Shown here: positions 48,204 to 57,629 of the stretch, one piece after another | How positions within the stretch are numbered: the first letter of the stretch is position 1 | Layout of the letters: every line of letters begins with the position of its first letter | Origin: Xanthobacteraceae bacterium | GTDB lineage: Bacteria; Pseudomonadota; Alphaproteobacteria; Rhizobiales; Xanthobacteraceae | Direction of reading: 5' to 3' | DNA: 64,000 nucleotides | Assembly: GCA_004297465.1 (NCBI GenBank) | Contig: SCUB01000001.1 | Location: forward strand, 310,001-374,000 | Position numbers and translations under genes: made by a program | Notes under the pieces: model-generated | Told to the model about the DNA's origin: nothing | Database searches by the model: none | The model's input: the letters and a program-made list of their open reading frames with translations, nothing else

Positions 48204-49423
48204 TTCCCGGCGCGGGCTCCACCTTGGGCCGCGCGCATATCCCCCGCGGGGTCTGGACCCTCGGCCTCGTCAGCCTGCTGATGGACATCTCCTCGGAGAT
48301 GATCCACGCGCTGCTGCCGCTCTATCTCGTCACCGTGCTGGGCGCCTCGACGCTGGAGGTCGGCTTCATCGAGGGCATCGCCGAAGCCACGGCGATGATC
48401 GTGAAAATCTTCTCCGGCGCGCTCAGCGACCGGCTCGGCCGGCGCAAGCTCCTGGCCGCGCTCGGTTACGGCATCGCGGCGCTGACCAAGCCGATCTTTC
48501 CGCTCGCCACCGGCCTCGGCTGGATCGTCGCCGCGCGCTTCGTCGACCGCATCGGCAAGGGCATCCGCGGCGCGCCGCGCGATGCGCTGATCGCCGACAT
48601 CACGCCCGAGGCGATGCGCGGCGCCGCCTTCGGCCTGCGCCAGGCGCTCGACACCGTCGGCGCCTTCATCGGACCGTTGATGGCGATCGGGCTGATGGCG
48701 CTCAGTTCCGACAGCTTCCGCCTGGTGTTCTGGATCGCGGTGATCCCGGCCTTGCTGTCGGCGGCGCTGATTCTGTTCGCGGTCGAGGAGCCGGCGCGGC
48801 CGGCGGCCACGGGGAAGGCCACGGGGCAGGCGGCGCGCTGGCGGCTTGCCGACCTCGCGCACTTCTCGCCGCGCTTCTGGCTGGTGGTGGCGGTGGCCGC
48901 GGTGCTGACGCTGGCGCGCTTTTCCGACGCCTTCCTGATCCTGCGCGCGCAGAACATCGGCCTGCCGGTGACGGTGGTGCCGCTGATCCTGGTGGTGATG
49001 AACGTCGTCTATGCGCTGACCGCCTATCCGGCCGGGGCGCTGTCGGATCGCCTGGGGCGGCGCGGGCTACTCATCGCGGGCACCGTGATGCTGATCGCCG
49101 CCAACGCCGTGCTGGCCTATGGCGACGGGGTTCCCGGGTTGATGGCCGGCGTGGTGCTGTGGGGGCTGCATATGGGGCTGACGCAGTCGCTGTTCGCGGC
49201 GCTGGTCGCCGACAGCGTTGCCGAGCGGCTGCGCGGCACCGCGTTCGGCCTCTTCAATGTCGCCAGCGGCGTGGCGCTGTTCGCCGCCAGCGTGATCGCC
49301 GGCGCGCTGTGGGACCGTTTCGGCCCCGCCGCGACCTTCATGGCGGGCGCCGTCTTCGCCGCGCTGGCGCTGCCGGGGCTGATCGCGTTCACGCCGCGCG
49401 AGAACGGGCAAACCGCGTCATGA
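48200..49423 (+). CDS. MFS transporter
   Basis: 407 residues, 12 predicted membrane helices. Motif A is visible twice, as GALSDRLGRRKLL between helices 2 and 3 and GALSDRLGRRGLL in the second half. The N-terminus has WTLGLVSLLMDISSEMIH, a pattern of the drug/sugar efflux type whose substrate cannot be told. The start is a GTG overlapping the stop of the NDUFA12 gene, chosen because the frame upstream is shadow. Translation is probably coupled. Confidence 0.88.
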   Translation: MIPGAGSTLGRAHIPRGVWTLGLVSLLMDISSEMIHALLPLYLVTVLGASTLEVGFIEGIAEATAMIVKIFSGALSDRLGRRKLLAALGYGIAALTKPIFPLATGLGWIVAARFVDRIGKGIRGAPRDALIADITPEAMRGAAFGLRQALDTVGAFIGPLMAIGLMALSSDSFRLVFWIAVIPALLSAALILFAVEEPARPAATGKATGQAARWRLADLAHFSPRFWLVVAVAAVLTLARFSDAFLILRAQNIGLPVTVVPLILVVMNVVYALTAYPAGALSDRLGRRGLLIAGTVMLIAANAVLAYGDGVPGLMAGVVLWGLHMGLTQSLFAALVADSVAERLRGTAFGLFNVASGVALFAASVIAGALWDRFGPAATFMAGAVFAALALPGLIAFTPRENGQTAS

Positions 49424-49564
49424 TCGGAGCGGACGCCGCCTTGGCATCGCCCTTTCCCCGCCGCATTCACCGTGTTAACCGGAACAACGCGCGAAAAGGC
49501 ACCGGCGGCATATCGCCGGAGCATGACGGGGCGCGTCTCTTTTCCGGGTTATAGTTTGCGCGGC

Positions 49565-50503
49565 ATGTTCCGATTCTCCAAAGCGGCTCTTATCGCGGCG
49601 CTCGCGGCGTCGCTGGCGGTTCTGCTCGCCGATCGCGCCGGCGCGCAGTTCGGCGGCATTTTCGGCAATGCGCCGCCGCGCCCGCCCGGCGCCATCACCA
49701 GCCCCGACGGCGCCGAGATCCAGCAGGAGCCCGACGACGAGGACGTGCCGGACCTGCCGCAGGGCCGGGTGCTGCCGACGCCGCAGCGCTTGCCGCCGCC
49801 GCAATCCACACGGCCGGGCGCGCCGCCGCCCTCCGGCGTGCAGTCGCAGCCATTGCCGCCGCCTCCGGGGGCAGCCGCCGCGCCGCCGCAGTCCGGAGCG
49901 CCGACCGCCACCGCGCCTTCCACCCCGCCGGGCCAGCCGCCGCTTGCCGGCCTGCCGCCGGGCCAGCGCCAGCCGCGCGGCACGCCGGGGGCGCCACCGC
50001 CGCCGGCCACCGTGCAGCCCGGCGACGAGATCGTCACCGAGCCGCCGACGGTCAAGATCACCAACAAGGCCGCGGTGTTCTCCGGACTCGACAAGGTCAC
50101 CGGCCGCATCATCAAGTTCGACGCCGAGATCGGCGAGACCGTGCAGTTCGGCGCGCTGCGCGTCACGCCGCGCGTCTGCTACACGCGCCCGCCGACGGAA
50201 GCCGCCAACACCGACGCCTTCATCGAGGTCGAGGAGATCACGCTGCAGGGCGAGGTGAAGAAGCTGTTCTCGGGCTGGATGTTCGCGGCGAGCCCCGGCC
50301 TCAACGCGGTCGAGCATCCGATCTACGATGTCTGGCTCAGCGACTGCAAAGGCCCCGACACCACCGCCGTCGCCAATACGCAGCAGGTGGAGCCGGTCAA
50401 GCCGGCCGCGCCCAGGCCCGCCGCCCAGCCGCCGCAGAAGCGCCAGCCGTCGGCCCAGCAGCGGCTGCCCGCGCTGCCGACGCCGTTCCCCTCAAATCGC
50501 TAG
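49565..50503 (+). CDS. DUF2155 domain protein, exported
   Basis: 312 residues from [16 protein letters not shown] with a signal peptide ending near DRAGAQF. A long Pro/Ala/Gln-rich linker (about residues 30-165) precedes the DUF2155 domain: [34 protein letters not shown], then [24 protein letters not shown]. Another Pro-rich tail ends the protein. The function is unknown; the family is conserved in Alphaproteobacteria and probably sits in the envelope. The last 12 bases overlap aat tail to tail. Confidence 0.88.
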   Translation: MFRFSKAALIAALAASLAVLLADRAGAQFGGIFGNAPPRPPGAITSPDGAEIQQEPDDEDVPDLPQGRVLPTPQRLPPPQSTRPGAPPPSGVQSQPLPPPPGAAAAPPQSGAPTATAPSTPPGQPPLAGLPPGQRQPRGTPGAPPPPATVQPGDEIVTEPPTVKITNKAAVFSGLDKVTGRIIKFDAEIGETVQFGALRVTPRVCYTRPPTEAANTDAFIEVEEITLQGEVKKLFSGWMFAASPGLNAVEHPIYDVWLSDCKGPDTTAVANTQQVEPVKPAAPRPAAQPPQKRQPSAQQRLPALPTPFPSNR

Positions 50504-51175
50504 GCTTTTCGTCAACACCGCCAGCGCCTCGGCGCCGCTCACCGGGCGGTCGCAGGGCAGCGCGCAGAAATCCGCTCCGCCCTTGAGCGCCTCGTCGAGC
50601 AGGCGGCGATAGCGCGCGCGCGGCACCTCGATGGCGCCGAAACTGGCGAGGTGGGGCGTGATGAACTGGGTGTCGAGCAGCGCGTAACCGCCCGCGACCA
50701 GCCGCGCCACCAGATGCACCAGCGCCACCTTGGAGGCGTCGCGCACGCGGTGGAACATGCTCTCGCCGAAGAACGCCCGCCCCAGGCTGACGCCGTAAAG
50801 GCCGCCGACCAGCTCGCCGTCGAGGCTCACCTCGACGCTGTGGCAGTGGCCGAGCCGGGCCAGCGCGCCGTAAAGCTCGCGGATGCGTGCGTTGATCCAG
50901 GTGTTGTCGCGGCCCACGCGCGGCTCGGCGCAGCCATCGAGCACCGCCTCGAAGCGCGTGTCGATGGTGACGGTGAAGCGCCCGGCGCGCACGGTGCGGG
51001 CAAGGCGCGCGGAGACGTGGAAGGTGTCGAGCGGGATGACGCCGCGCAATTCCGGCTCGATCCAGTACAGCGTCGGGTCGTCGACGCTTTCCGCCATCGG
51101 GAAGATGCCGCAGGCATAGGCGCGCAGCACCACCTCGGGCGTGATCTCGACGTGCGCGGATTCCTTGGAGGCCAT
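50492..51175 (-). CDS. aat: Leucyl/phenylalanyl-tRNA-protein transferase
   Basis: Adds Leu or Phe to proteins with N-terminal Arg or Lys, marking them for ClpAP (N-end rule). The protein has 227 residues. [19 protein letters not shown] and [11 protein letters not shown] open the family domain; [20 protein letters not shown] and the FFGESMFHR block follow. It is the last gene of the aroQ-accB-accC-aat run, 42 bases after accC. Confidence 0.94.
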   Translation of the reverse strand: MASKESAHVEITPEVVLRAYACGIFPMAESVDDPTLYWIEPELRGVIPLDTFHVSARLARTVRAGRFTVTIDTRFEAVLDGCAEPRVGRDNTWINARIRELYGALARLGHCHSVEVSLDGELVGGLYGVSLGRAFFGESMFHRVRDASKVALVHLVARLVAGGYALLDTQFITPHLASFGAIEVPRARYRRLLDEALKGGADFCALPCDRPVSGAEALAVLTKSLAI

Positions 51176-51217
51176 GGGGCCAAGCTTACGCGCGCACGAC
51201 CGCAGCCTTCAAGCGCC

Positions 51218-52570
51218 TTACGCCTTGATGTCGCCGGCGGCCAGATACTGCTCAAGCCAGTGGATGTGGTAGTCGCCGTCGATGATGGCGGGCTCGCGCA
51301 CCAGCGCGCGGAACAGCGGCAGCGTCGTCTCAATGCCGTCGACCACGAATTCGTCGAGCGCGCGCCGGAGCCGCATCAGGCATTCGGCGCGTGTCTTGCC
51401 GTGGACGATCAGCTTGCCCAGCAGCGAGTCGTAATAGGGCGGGATGACGTAGCCCTGGTACACGGCGGAATCGACGCGCACGCCCAGGCCCCCCGGCGGG
51501 TGGAAATGCTGGATCCGGCCCGGCGAGGGCCGGAACGTCACCGGATTTTCGGCGTTGATGCGGCACTCGATGGCATGGCCGCTGATGGCGATATCCTTCT
51601 GCACCACCGGCAGGTCGCCGCCCGCCGCGACGCGGATCTGTTCGAGCACGAGGTCGATGCCGGTGATCATCTCGGTCACCGGGTGCTCGACCTGGATGCG
51701 GGTGTTCATCTCGATGAAATAGAACTCGCCGTCCTCCCACAGGAACTCGACGGTGCCGACGCCGAGATATTTCATCTCGCGCATCGCCTTGGCCACCGTC
51801 TCGCCGATCCGGTCGCGGCCAGCGACGTTGAGCGCGGGCGAGGGGCCTTCCTCCCACACCTTCTGGTGGCGGCGTTGCAGCGAGCAGTCGCGCTCGCCCA
51901 AGTGCACGGCGCCGCCCTTGCCGTCGCCGAGCACCTGGATCTCGATGTGGCGCGGCTTCTCAAGGTATTTTTCCAGATACACGGAGGCGTCGCCGAACGC
52001 CGACTTGGCCTCGGAGCGCGCGGTGGAAAGCGCGAGCTTGAGGTCGGCCTCGGTGCGCGCCACCTTCATGCCGCGCCCGCCGCCGCCGGCCGCCGCCTTG
52101 ACCAGCACCGGAAAGCCGATCTCGCGGCCGACCGCTATCGCCTGGTCCTCGTCGTCGATGGCTCCGTCGGAACCCGGCACCACCGGAATGCCGAGCCGCC
52201 GGGCGGTGCGCTTGGCCTCGATCTTGTCGCCCATCAGGCGGATATGCTCGGCCTTGGGGCCGATGAAGTGCAGGTTGTGCTCGGCGAGGATTTCCGCGAA
52301 GCGCGCGTTCTCGGACAGGAAGCCATAGCCCGGATGCACGGCGTCGACGCCGGTGATCTCGCAGGCCGCGAGCAGCGAGGGAATGTTGAGGTAGCTGTCC
52401 TTGGATTGCGGCGGTCCGATGCACACGCTCTCGTCGGCGAGCTTGACGTGCATGGCGTCGGCGTCGGCGGTGGAGTGCACCGCGACGGTGGCGATGCCGA
52501 GTTCCTTGCAGGCGCGCAGTACGCGAAGCGCAATCTCGCCGCGGTTGGCTATCAGGATTTTGTCGAACAT
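51218..52570 (-). CDS. accC: Biotin carboxylase subunit of acetyl-CoA carboxylase
   Basis: ATP-dependent carboxylation of biotin on AccB, the first step of fatty acid synthesis. The protein has 450 residues from MFDKILIANRGEIALRVLRA. The ATP-grasp glycine loop is VKAAAGGGGRGMKVA (about 160-174), and the catalytic region is EMNTRIQVEHPVTE. It starts 14 bases after accB. The frame is open upstream through accB, which is shadow. Confidence 0.97.
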   Translation of the reverse strand: MFDKILIANRGEIALRVLRACKELGIATVAVHSTADADAMHVKLADESVCIGPPQSKDSYLNIPSLLAACEITGVDAVHPGYGFLSENARFAEILAEHNLHFIGPKAEHIRLMGDKIEAKRTARRLGIPVVPGSDGAIDDEDQAIAVGREIGFPVLVKAAAGGGGRGMKVARTEADLKLALSTARSEAKSAFGDASVYLEKYLEKPRHIEIQVLGDGKGGAVHLGERDCSLQRRHQKVWEEGPSPALNVAGRDRIGETVAKAMREMKYLGVGTVEFLWEDGEFYFIEMNTRIQVEHPVTEMITGIDLVLEQIRVAAGGDLPVVQKDIAISGHAIECRINAENPVTFRPSPGRIQHFHPPGGLGVRVDSAVYQGYVIPPYYDSLLGKLIVHGKTRAECLMRLRRALDEFVVDGIETTLPLFRALVREPAIIDGDYHIHWLEQYLAAGDIKA

Positions 52571-52584
52571 CTCGCTTGGCCGCT

Positions 52585-53082
52585 TTACTCGATGATGACC
52601 AGCGGCTCGCCGAACTCGACCGGATGGCCGTCCTCGACGAGGATCTGCGTCACGGTGCCGGCGCGCGGGGCGGGAATCTGGTTCATGGTCTTCATCGCCT
52701 CGACGATCAACAGCGTGTCGCCGGCCTTCACCTTGCTGCCGACCTCGATGAACGGCTTGGCGCCGGGCTCGGGCGCGAGATAGGCGGTGCCGACCATCGG
52801 CGAGGGCACCGCGCCGGGATGCTTGGCGGCATCGACGGGGGCGGCGGCCGGCGCGTCGGCGGGAGCGGCGGGTGTCGGCATCGCCATGGCCGGCGCGTAA
52901 CCCGGCATGCTGGCGGCGACGCTGATGTTGCGCGCCACGCGCACGCGAAAGCCGGCCCGCTCGACCTCGATCTCGGTCAGGTTGGTCTCGTCGAGCAGCG
53001 TCGCCAGTTCGCGGATGATGTCGCGGTCCATGACGGACTTCTTGTCGCTGGCGGTGGTTTTGGCGGATTCCTTGGCGGCCAT
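52585..53082 (-). CDS. accB: Biotin carboxyl carrier protein of acetyl-CoA carboxylase
   Basis: 165 residues. The biotinylated lysine is in [10 protein letters not shown] near the C-terminus, with the surrounding biotinyl fold ([18 protein letters not shown] upstream). The N-terminal region [19 protein letters not shown] is the typical BCCP N-segment, and the middle is an Ala/Pro-rich flexible linker. The gene lies between aroQ and accC. Confidence 0.96.
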   Translation of the reverse strand: MAAKESAKTTASDKKSVMDRDIIRELATLLDETNLTEIEVERAGFRVRVARNISVAASMPGYAPAMAMPTPAAPADAPAAAPVDAAKHPGAVPSPMVGTAYLAPEPGAKPFIEVGSKVKAGDTLLIVEAMKTMNQIPAPRAGTVTQILVEDGHPVEFGEPLVIIE

Positions 53083-53121
53083 ATGCGAGTTCCGATGGTT
53101 GTGAGCCGGGGCGGTGAAGCG

Positions 53122-53577
53122 TCAGGACTTCGCCGCGACGCCGAGCTTGGCCGCGAGGCCGGTAATGGCGAGCGCGTAGCCGTCGATCCCGAACCCGCAC
53201 AGGCTGGCGAGCGCCGCGCGCGCGACGTAGGAATGACGGCGGAAATGCTCCCGCGCGTGAATGTTGCTGATATGGACCTCGACGGTGGGCAGCTTCACGG
53301 CGGTTAGCGCGTCATGCAGCGCGATCGAGGTATGGGTGTAGCCGCCGGCATTGACGATGAGGCCCGCGGCCTTGGCGGCGCCGGCCTCGTGCACGGCGTC
53401 GATCAGATCGCCCTCATGGTTGGACTGCCGGCACACGACGGTCAATCCGTAACGCGCGGCGGTCGCGCGGCACAGCGCCTCGACGTCCGCCAGCGTGGCG
53501 TGCCCATAGGTTTCGGGCTCGCGGCTCCCGAGCAGGTTCAGGTTCGGTCCGTTGATGACGTAGATTGTCGGCGACAT
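53122..53577 (-). CDS. aroQ: Type II 3-dehydroquinate dehydratase
   Basis: Shikimate-pathway dehydratase, about 151 residues. [21 protein letters not shown] at the N-terminus holds the catalytic tyrosine and loop; [22 protein letters not shown] and [17 protein letters not shown] complete the type II signature. The ATG at 53577 is chosen. A TTG four codons upstream (53589) has a better-spaced AGGA and may be used. aroQ-accB-accC is a conserved proteobacterial order. Confidence 0.95.
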   Translation of the reverse strand: MSPTIYVINGPNLNLLGSREPETYGHATLADVEALCRATAARYGLTVVCRQSNHEGDLIDAVHEAGAAKAAGLIVNAGGYTHTSIALHDALTAVKLPTVEVHISNIHAREHFRRHSYVARAALASLCGFGIDGYALAITGLAAKLGVAAKS

Positions 53578-53851
53578 AGGCTTTTTCAAAAAGTCCTGGG
53601 GCTGACTGGACGGTCTGGGACGTGCCGGGGCTGGATCAAAAGGATGTTCCGCCGCAAAGCCGCGGCATCCGGCGGGTTATAGGTAAGCTTGCCGGGCGAG
53701 GGAAGCCTCTCGACGCCACAAGCCGCGTATGTGCATAGCCGGCGGCATCGCGAAAGGCCATGCCAACCGGGCAAAAACGCTAAATTAACCAAAACTTTAA
53801 ACGGATTGGGCGGCTTTGGCAAAGATTGCCGCGCGGCTCGCGGCGGCCGTC

Positions 53852-54622
53852 TCAGCACACCGCCTTGCCGCAGCGGGCGTTGTTGACCTTGGCGCGCAGC
53901 CCGTCGAGGCCGATGGCGCCGACCACGACCTCGTCGCCTATGACGTAGCTCGGCGTGCCGTTGAGGCCCATGCTCTCGGCCAGCTTGAAGTTCTCCTCGA
54001 GGGTGGCGCGGACCTCCGGGCTGGCGAGGTCCTTCTCCAGCCGCGCCATGTCGAGCCCGGCCTCCCTGGCCGCGGCAAGCGCGCGCGCCTTGTCGGCCTG
54101 GCCGCGCCCGCCCAGAAGCTTCTGGTGGAAGTCGAGGTATTTCCTGCCGGCGTCCTGCATGCGCACGGCGACCGCGACCTGCGCCGCCTCGATCGAGCCC
54201 GGCCCCAGCACCGGGAATTCCTTGAGCACGACGCGCAGTTTGGCGTCGTCCTTCATCAGGGTCAGCATGTCGCTCATCGCGCGCTTGCAGTAGCCGCAGT
54301 TGTAGTCGAAGAACTCGACGAAGTTGATGTCGCCCTTGGCGTTGCCGATCACCACCTGGCGCGGCGAGTTGAAGATCAGTTCGGCATTCTGCTTCACCGC
54401 CGCCTTGTGCTTTTCGGCCTCCTGCGCGGCCATGCGCTTTTCAAGTTCGGCGGAGACCTCCTGCAGCACCTCGGGATGGGCGAGCAGGTAGTCCTTGATG
54501 ATGGCCTCGATCTCGCGGCGCTGGCCGTCGCTGAAGCTTTGCGCCGCGGCGGGCACGGGCGCCTGCGTCATGAACAGCGCGGCGGCCATGGCGGTGGCGG
54601 CGAGAAAACGGAACGGCGTCAT
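53852..54622 (-). CDS. DsbA-family thiol:disulfide protein (ScsC-like)
   Basis: 256 residues with a signal peptide ending near PVPAAAQS. The thioredoxin-fold active site is CGYC in FFDYNCGYCKRAM near residue 125, with the cis-Pro loop GTPSYVIGD near the C-terminus. The helical N-terminal segment (SDGQRREIEAIIKDYLLAHPEVL, then KRMAAQEAEK) resembles the oligomerisation stalk of ScsC/DsbG-like isomerases. It therefore probably shuffles or forms periplasmic disulfides. It starts 37 bases after the M48 protease stop and may be co-transcribed with it. Confidence 0.9.
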   Translation of the reverse strand: MTPFRFLAATAMAAALFMTQAPVPAAAQSFSDGQRREIEAIIKDYLLAHPEVLQEVSAELEKRMAAQEAEKHKAAVKQNAELIFNSPRQVVIGNAKGDINFVEFFDYNCGYCKRAMSDMLTLMKDDAKLRVVLKEFPVLGPGSIEAAQVAVAVRMQDAGRKYLDFHQKLLGGRGQADKARALAAAREAGLDMARLEKDLASPEVRATLEENFKLAESMGLNGTPSYVIGDEVVVGAIGLDGLRAKVNNARCGKAVC

Positions 54623-54659
54623 GCGAAAAGTCCTTTCGAGGCGCTTGCGGCGCGGGAGG

Positions 54660-56069
54660 TCAGTTTGGTTTGCCGGCGGGCGGCTTGGTGCTCACAATGT
54701 CGTCAGCCTTGACCCAGCCGGGCGAGCCGAGCGGAAACCGTGTCTTGGCGCGGGCGGCCAGTTCCCGCGCGGTCTTGGCGTCGCCGCGCATGGCGGCGGC
54801 CTGGGCCGAGGCGAGATCGGCCTGGGCGTAGTCGCCCTTGCGGCCATAGGCCATGGCGAGCTGGGTATAGCCGAGCGCGGCCTCCGGCTCGCGCGCCAGC
54901 GCGTTGCGCAACAGCGTGATCGCCTCGTCGGCATAGGCCGGATTGTTGGAGCCGACCAGCGCCTGGCCGAGCATCATCTGGATCAGCGGCGAGCCGTGCG
55001 AGAGCTGCACCGCCTTGCGCAGGGGCGCGATGGCTTCCGCCGGCTTGCCGCCTTCGAGCAGCGCCTGGCCGCGCAGCTCGTGGAAATAGGGATTGGCCGG
55101 CTGCGCCGCGATCAGGGTGTCGATCTGGGCCGCGGCCGCGCGCGGGTCGCCATGGCGGTAGGTGGCGATGGCGCGGGCATAGCGCGCCGGCAGGCTGTCG
55201 TTGGAGAGCGGATAGCGGCGATAGACCGTGTCGGGCCGCTCCATGAAGCCGGAGATCTTGGCGCGCATCAGGTCGTGGCGCAGCTGCAGCGCGGCGTCGT
55301 CCTTTTTGTCCCAGTACGGGCTGGTGCGGGCGATCTCCTGCAAGGCGGCGACGCGCTCGGCCGGCATCGGATGCGACAGCATGTAGGGATCGACCGAGGG
55401 CGCGATGAAGCGGGTCTGGTCGGCGAAGCGCTTGAAGGTTTCGTACATGCCCTTCGAGGACTGGCCGGTGGCGGTGAGGAACTTGACGCCGGCGCGGTCG
55501 GCCGATTCCTCCTGCTGGCGCTGATACGACAGCAGCGTGCGCTGGATCGCCGCCTGCGGCGCCGCGATCGCCGCGGCCCCGGCATTGCCGGCGCCCTGGC
55601 TGCCGGAGCGCGCGCCCGCGACCATGGCGCCGACGCCGAGCAGCATGGCGATGATCATCTGGGTCTGCGCCTGCGCCAGCTGCTCGCGCAGCTTGGAGAG
55701 ATGCCCGCCGGCGATGTGGCCGGTCTCGTGGGCGAGCACGCCGATGATCTGGTTCGGCGTCTGCGATTCCAGAAGCGCGCCGTGATTGACGAAGATGCGG
55801 CGGCCATCCATCACGAAGGCGTTGAAGCCGGGATCGTTGATGATGACGACCTGGATGTTCTGCCTGGCAAGGCCGGCCGCCTTGAGCACCGGCGTGGTGT
55901 AGTCGCGCAGGAGTTGCTCGATCTCGGCGTCGCGCAGCACCGGCGGCCCCTTGGCGGCTTGCGCCTGGGCCGCGACGGGCGCGAGCGCCATCGCCGCGGC
56001 GGCAAGGAGCGCGGTGGCGCGTGCCGCTAGCCGCGGCCGCAACTGCGGTAAGGTGGGTGCCGATGTCAT
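54660..56069 (-). CDS. Periplasmic M48 metalloprotease with C-terminal TPR-like repeats (BepA-like)
   Basis: 469 residues. A signal peptide ends near VAAQAQAAK. The zinc motif HETGH (GVLAHETGHIAGGHLSKL) is near residue 110, with the third ligand in EESADRAGVKF. The C-terminal ~200 residues show Ala-rich helical repeats (NPYFHELRGQALLEGGKPAEAI and following), a TPR-like array. This is the BepA/YfgC layout of proteases that survey outer-membrane protein assembly. Neighbouring is a DsbA-like protein, fitting a periplasmic quality-control pair. Confidence 0.92.
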   Translation of the reverse strand: MTSAPTLPQLRPRLAARATALLAAAAMALAPVAAQAQAAKGPPVLRDAEIEQLLRDYTTPVLKAAGLARQNIQVVIINDPGFNAFVMDGRRIFVNHGALLESQTPNQIIGVLAHETGHIAGGHLSKLREQLAQAQTQMIIAMLLGVGAMVAGARSGSQGAGNAGAAAIAAPQAAIQRTLLSYQRQQEESADRAGVKFLTATGQSSKGMYETFKRFADQTRFIAPSVDPYMLSHPMPAERVAALQEIARTSPYWDKKDDAALQLRHDLMRAKISGFMERPDTVYRRYPLSNDSLPARYARAIATYRHGDPRAAAAQIDTLIAAQPANPYFHELRGQALLEGGKPAEAIAPLRKAVQLSHGSPLIQMMLGQALVGSNNPAYADEAITLLRNALAREPEAALGYTQLAMAYGRKGDYAQADLASAQAAAMRGDAKTARELAARAKTRFPLGSPGWVKADDIVSTKPPAGKPN

Positions 56070-56251
56070 GGATTGCCCGTTGCCGATGCCCTGCGCGGTT
56101 TTCCGTCCTGTGCCCGTTTACGCCCGAATCCTCAACCTTTTGCGAGGCCGCGGCGCGCCGTGCAAGACCTCAAGCTGAATTTTGTGCCATAAGGAGCCAG
56201 CGAATAAGGCAACACGACGGCGCTCCATGACGGCGGCGGTAGGTTGCGCGG

Positions 56252-57451
56252 ATGGCAGGAACGACACCCATGCTCGACAAGGCCCGGCGGCTGTTCGGCG
56301 CGTCGGCGCGCAGCGACGTGCCGCCATTCATGGTGATGGACGTGATGGCGGCGGCGGCGCGCATCGAGGCCGCCGGCGGACGCGTCATCCATCTCGAGGT
56401 GGGGCAGCCGGCCGCGTCCGCGCCCAGGACCGCGATCGCGGCGGCGCACCGCGCGCTTGAGGCCGGCCGCATCGACTACACCCCCGCGCTCGGCATCGCC
56501 AGCTTGCGCGCGCGCATCGCCCGGCATTATGCCGAGGCTTACGGCGCCGCCGTCGACCCCGGCCGCATCGTGGTGACGACCGGCTCCTCGGGCGGCTTCA
56601 TCCTGGCGTTCCTGGCGGCGTTCTCGCCGGGCGACCGCGTCGCGGTGACCGTGCCGGGCTATCCGCCGTACCGCCACATCCTCACCGCGCTCGGCTGCGA
56701 GCCGGTGATGATCGAGACCACGGCCGCGACCCGCCATGCGCTCACCGCCGAGGCGCTGCTCGCCGAGCATCGCAGGAAGCCGCTCAACGGCGTGCTGGTG
56801 GCGAGCCCCGCCAATCCCACCGGCACCATGATGGCGCGCGAGGCGCTGGCGTCCCTCGTCACTGCCGCCGAGGATGCCGGCATCCGCTTCATCTCCGACG
56901 AAATCTACCATGGCCTCGATTACACCATGCCGGCCGCCACCGCCGCCGGGCTGTCGCCGGACGTCATCGTCATCAACTCGTTCTCGAAATACTTCTGCAT
57001 GACCGGCTGGCGCGTCGGCTGGATTGTGGTGCCGGAGGCGCTGGCGCGGCCGGTCGAGCGGCTGCAGCAGAACCTCTCGATCTCGGTGCCGACGCTGTCG
57101 CAGATCGCCGCCGAGGCCGCGTTCGACGGCCGCGACGAGATGGAGGCGGTCAAGCATGGCTATGAGGTCAACCGGGCGATCCTGATCGAGGGCCTGCCGC
57201 GCGCCGGCCTCGATCGTTTCCTGCCCGCCGACGGCGCGTTCTATCTCTATGCCGACGTGTCGCGCTTCACATCCGACAGCTACGACTTCGCCCGGCGCAT
57301 GCTGGAGGAGACCCATGTGGCCGCGACGCCGGGTGTCGATTTCGATCCCGTTCACGGCCGCGAATTCCTGCGCTTCTGCTACGCGCAATCGGCCGACGAC
57401 ATGCGCGAGGCGGTGGCGCGGCTGGCGCGCTGGCTCGGCAACGCGGGGTGA
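56252..57451 (+). CDS. Pyridoxal-phosphate aminotransferase, class I/II
   Basis: 399 residues. The PLP lysine is in NSFSKYFCMTGWRVGW near residue 249, with supporting SPANPTGTM and SDEIYHGLDY. The C-terminal substrate arginine region is FLRFCYAQSADDMREAV. It resembles aspartate or aromatic/branched-chain aminotransferases; the amino-acid substrate cannot be assigned from the sequence. It diverges from the M48 gene. A terminator follows. Confidence 0.9.
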   Translation: MAGTTPMLDKARRLFGASARSDVPPFMVMDVMAAAARIEAAGGRVIHLEVGQPAASAPRTAIAAAHRALEAGRIDYTPALGIASLRARIARHYAEAYGAAVDPGRIVVTTGSSGGFILAFLAAFSPGDRVAVTVPGYPPYRHILTALGCEPVMIETTAATRHALTAEALLAEHRRKPLNGVLVASPANPTGTMMAREALASLVTAAEDAGIRFISDEIYHGLDYTMPAATAAGLSPDVIVINSFSKYFCMTGWRVGWIVVPEALARPVERLQQNLSISVPTLSQIAAEAAFDGRDEMEAVKHGYEVNRAILIEGLPRAGLDRFLPADGAFYLYADVSRFTSDSYDFARRMLEETHVAATPGVDFDPVHGREFLRFCYAQSADDMREAVARLARWLGNAG

Positions 57452-57476
57452 TTTTCCGGCACGGCCGCAAAACGAG

Positions 57477-57507
57477 AACGCCCGCCAGGAAAAGGCGGGC
57501 GTTTTTT
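57477..57507 (+). terminator. Rho-independent terminator after the aminotransferase gene
   Basis: AACGCCCGCC (57477-57486) pairs with GGCGGGCGTT (57494-57503) across a 7-base loop, followed by a T run. It is a perfect ten-pair stem. Confidence 0.93.
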
Positions 57508-57513
57508 CATTTT

Positions 57514-57605
57514 CGTCACGGCCGGACCTGATCCGGTCCTCCCACGTCGTCATGGCCGGACTTGGCCCCTCACGTCGTCATTGCCGGGCTTGACCCGGCA
57601 ATCCA
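57514..57605. repeat. Cluster of palindromic half-repeats (BIME-related)
   Basis: Three tandem partial copies of the half-unit: CGTCACGGCCGGACCTGATC, CGTCATGGCCGGACTTGGCC and CGTCATTGCCGGGCTTGACC. The facing arms seen at 2788 and 40832 are mostly absent. It lies between convergent genes (aminotransferase and rne), like the other copies. Confidence 0.75.
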
Positions 57606-57629
57606 GGTCTTGCGTGACGCGGCTTGCGA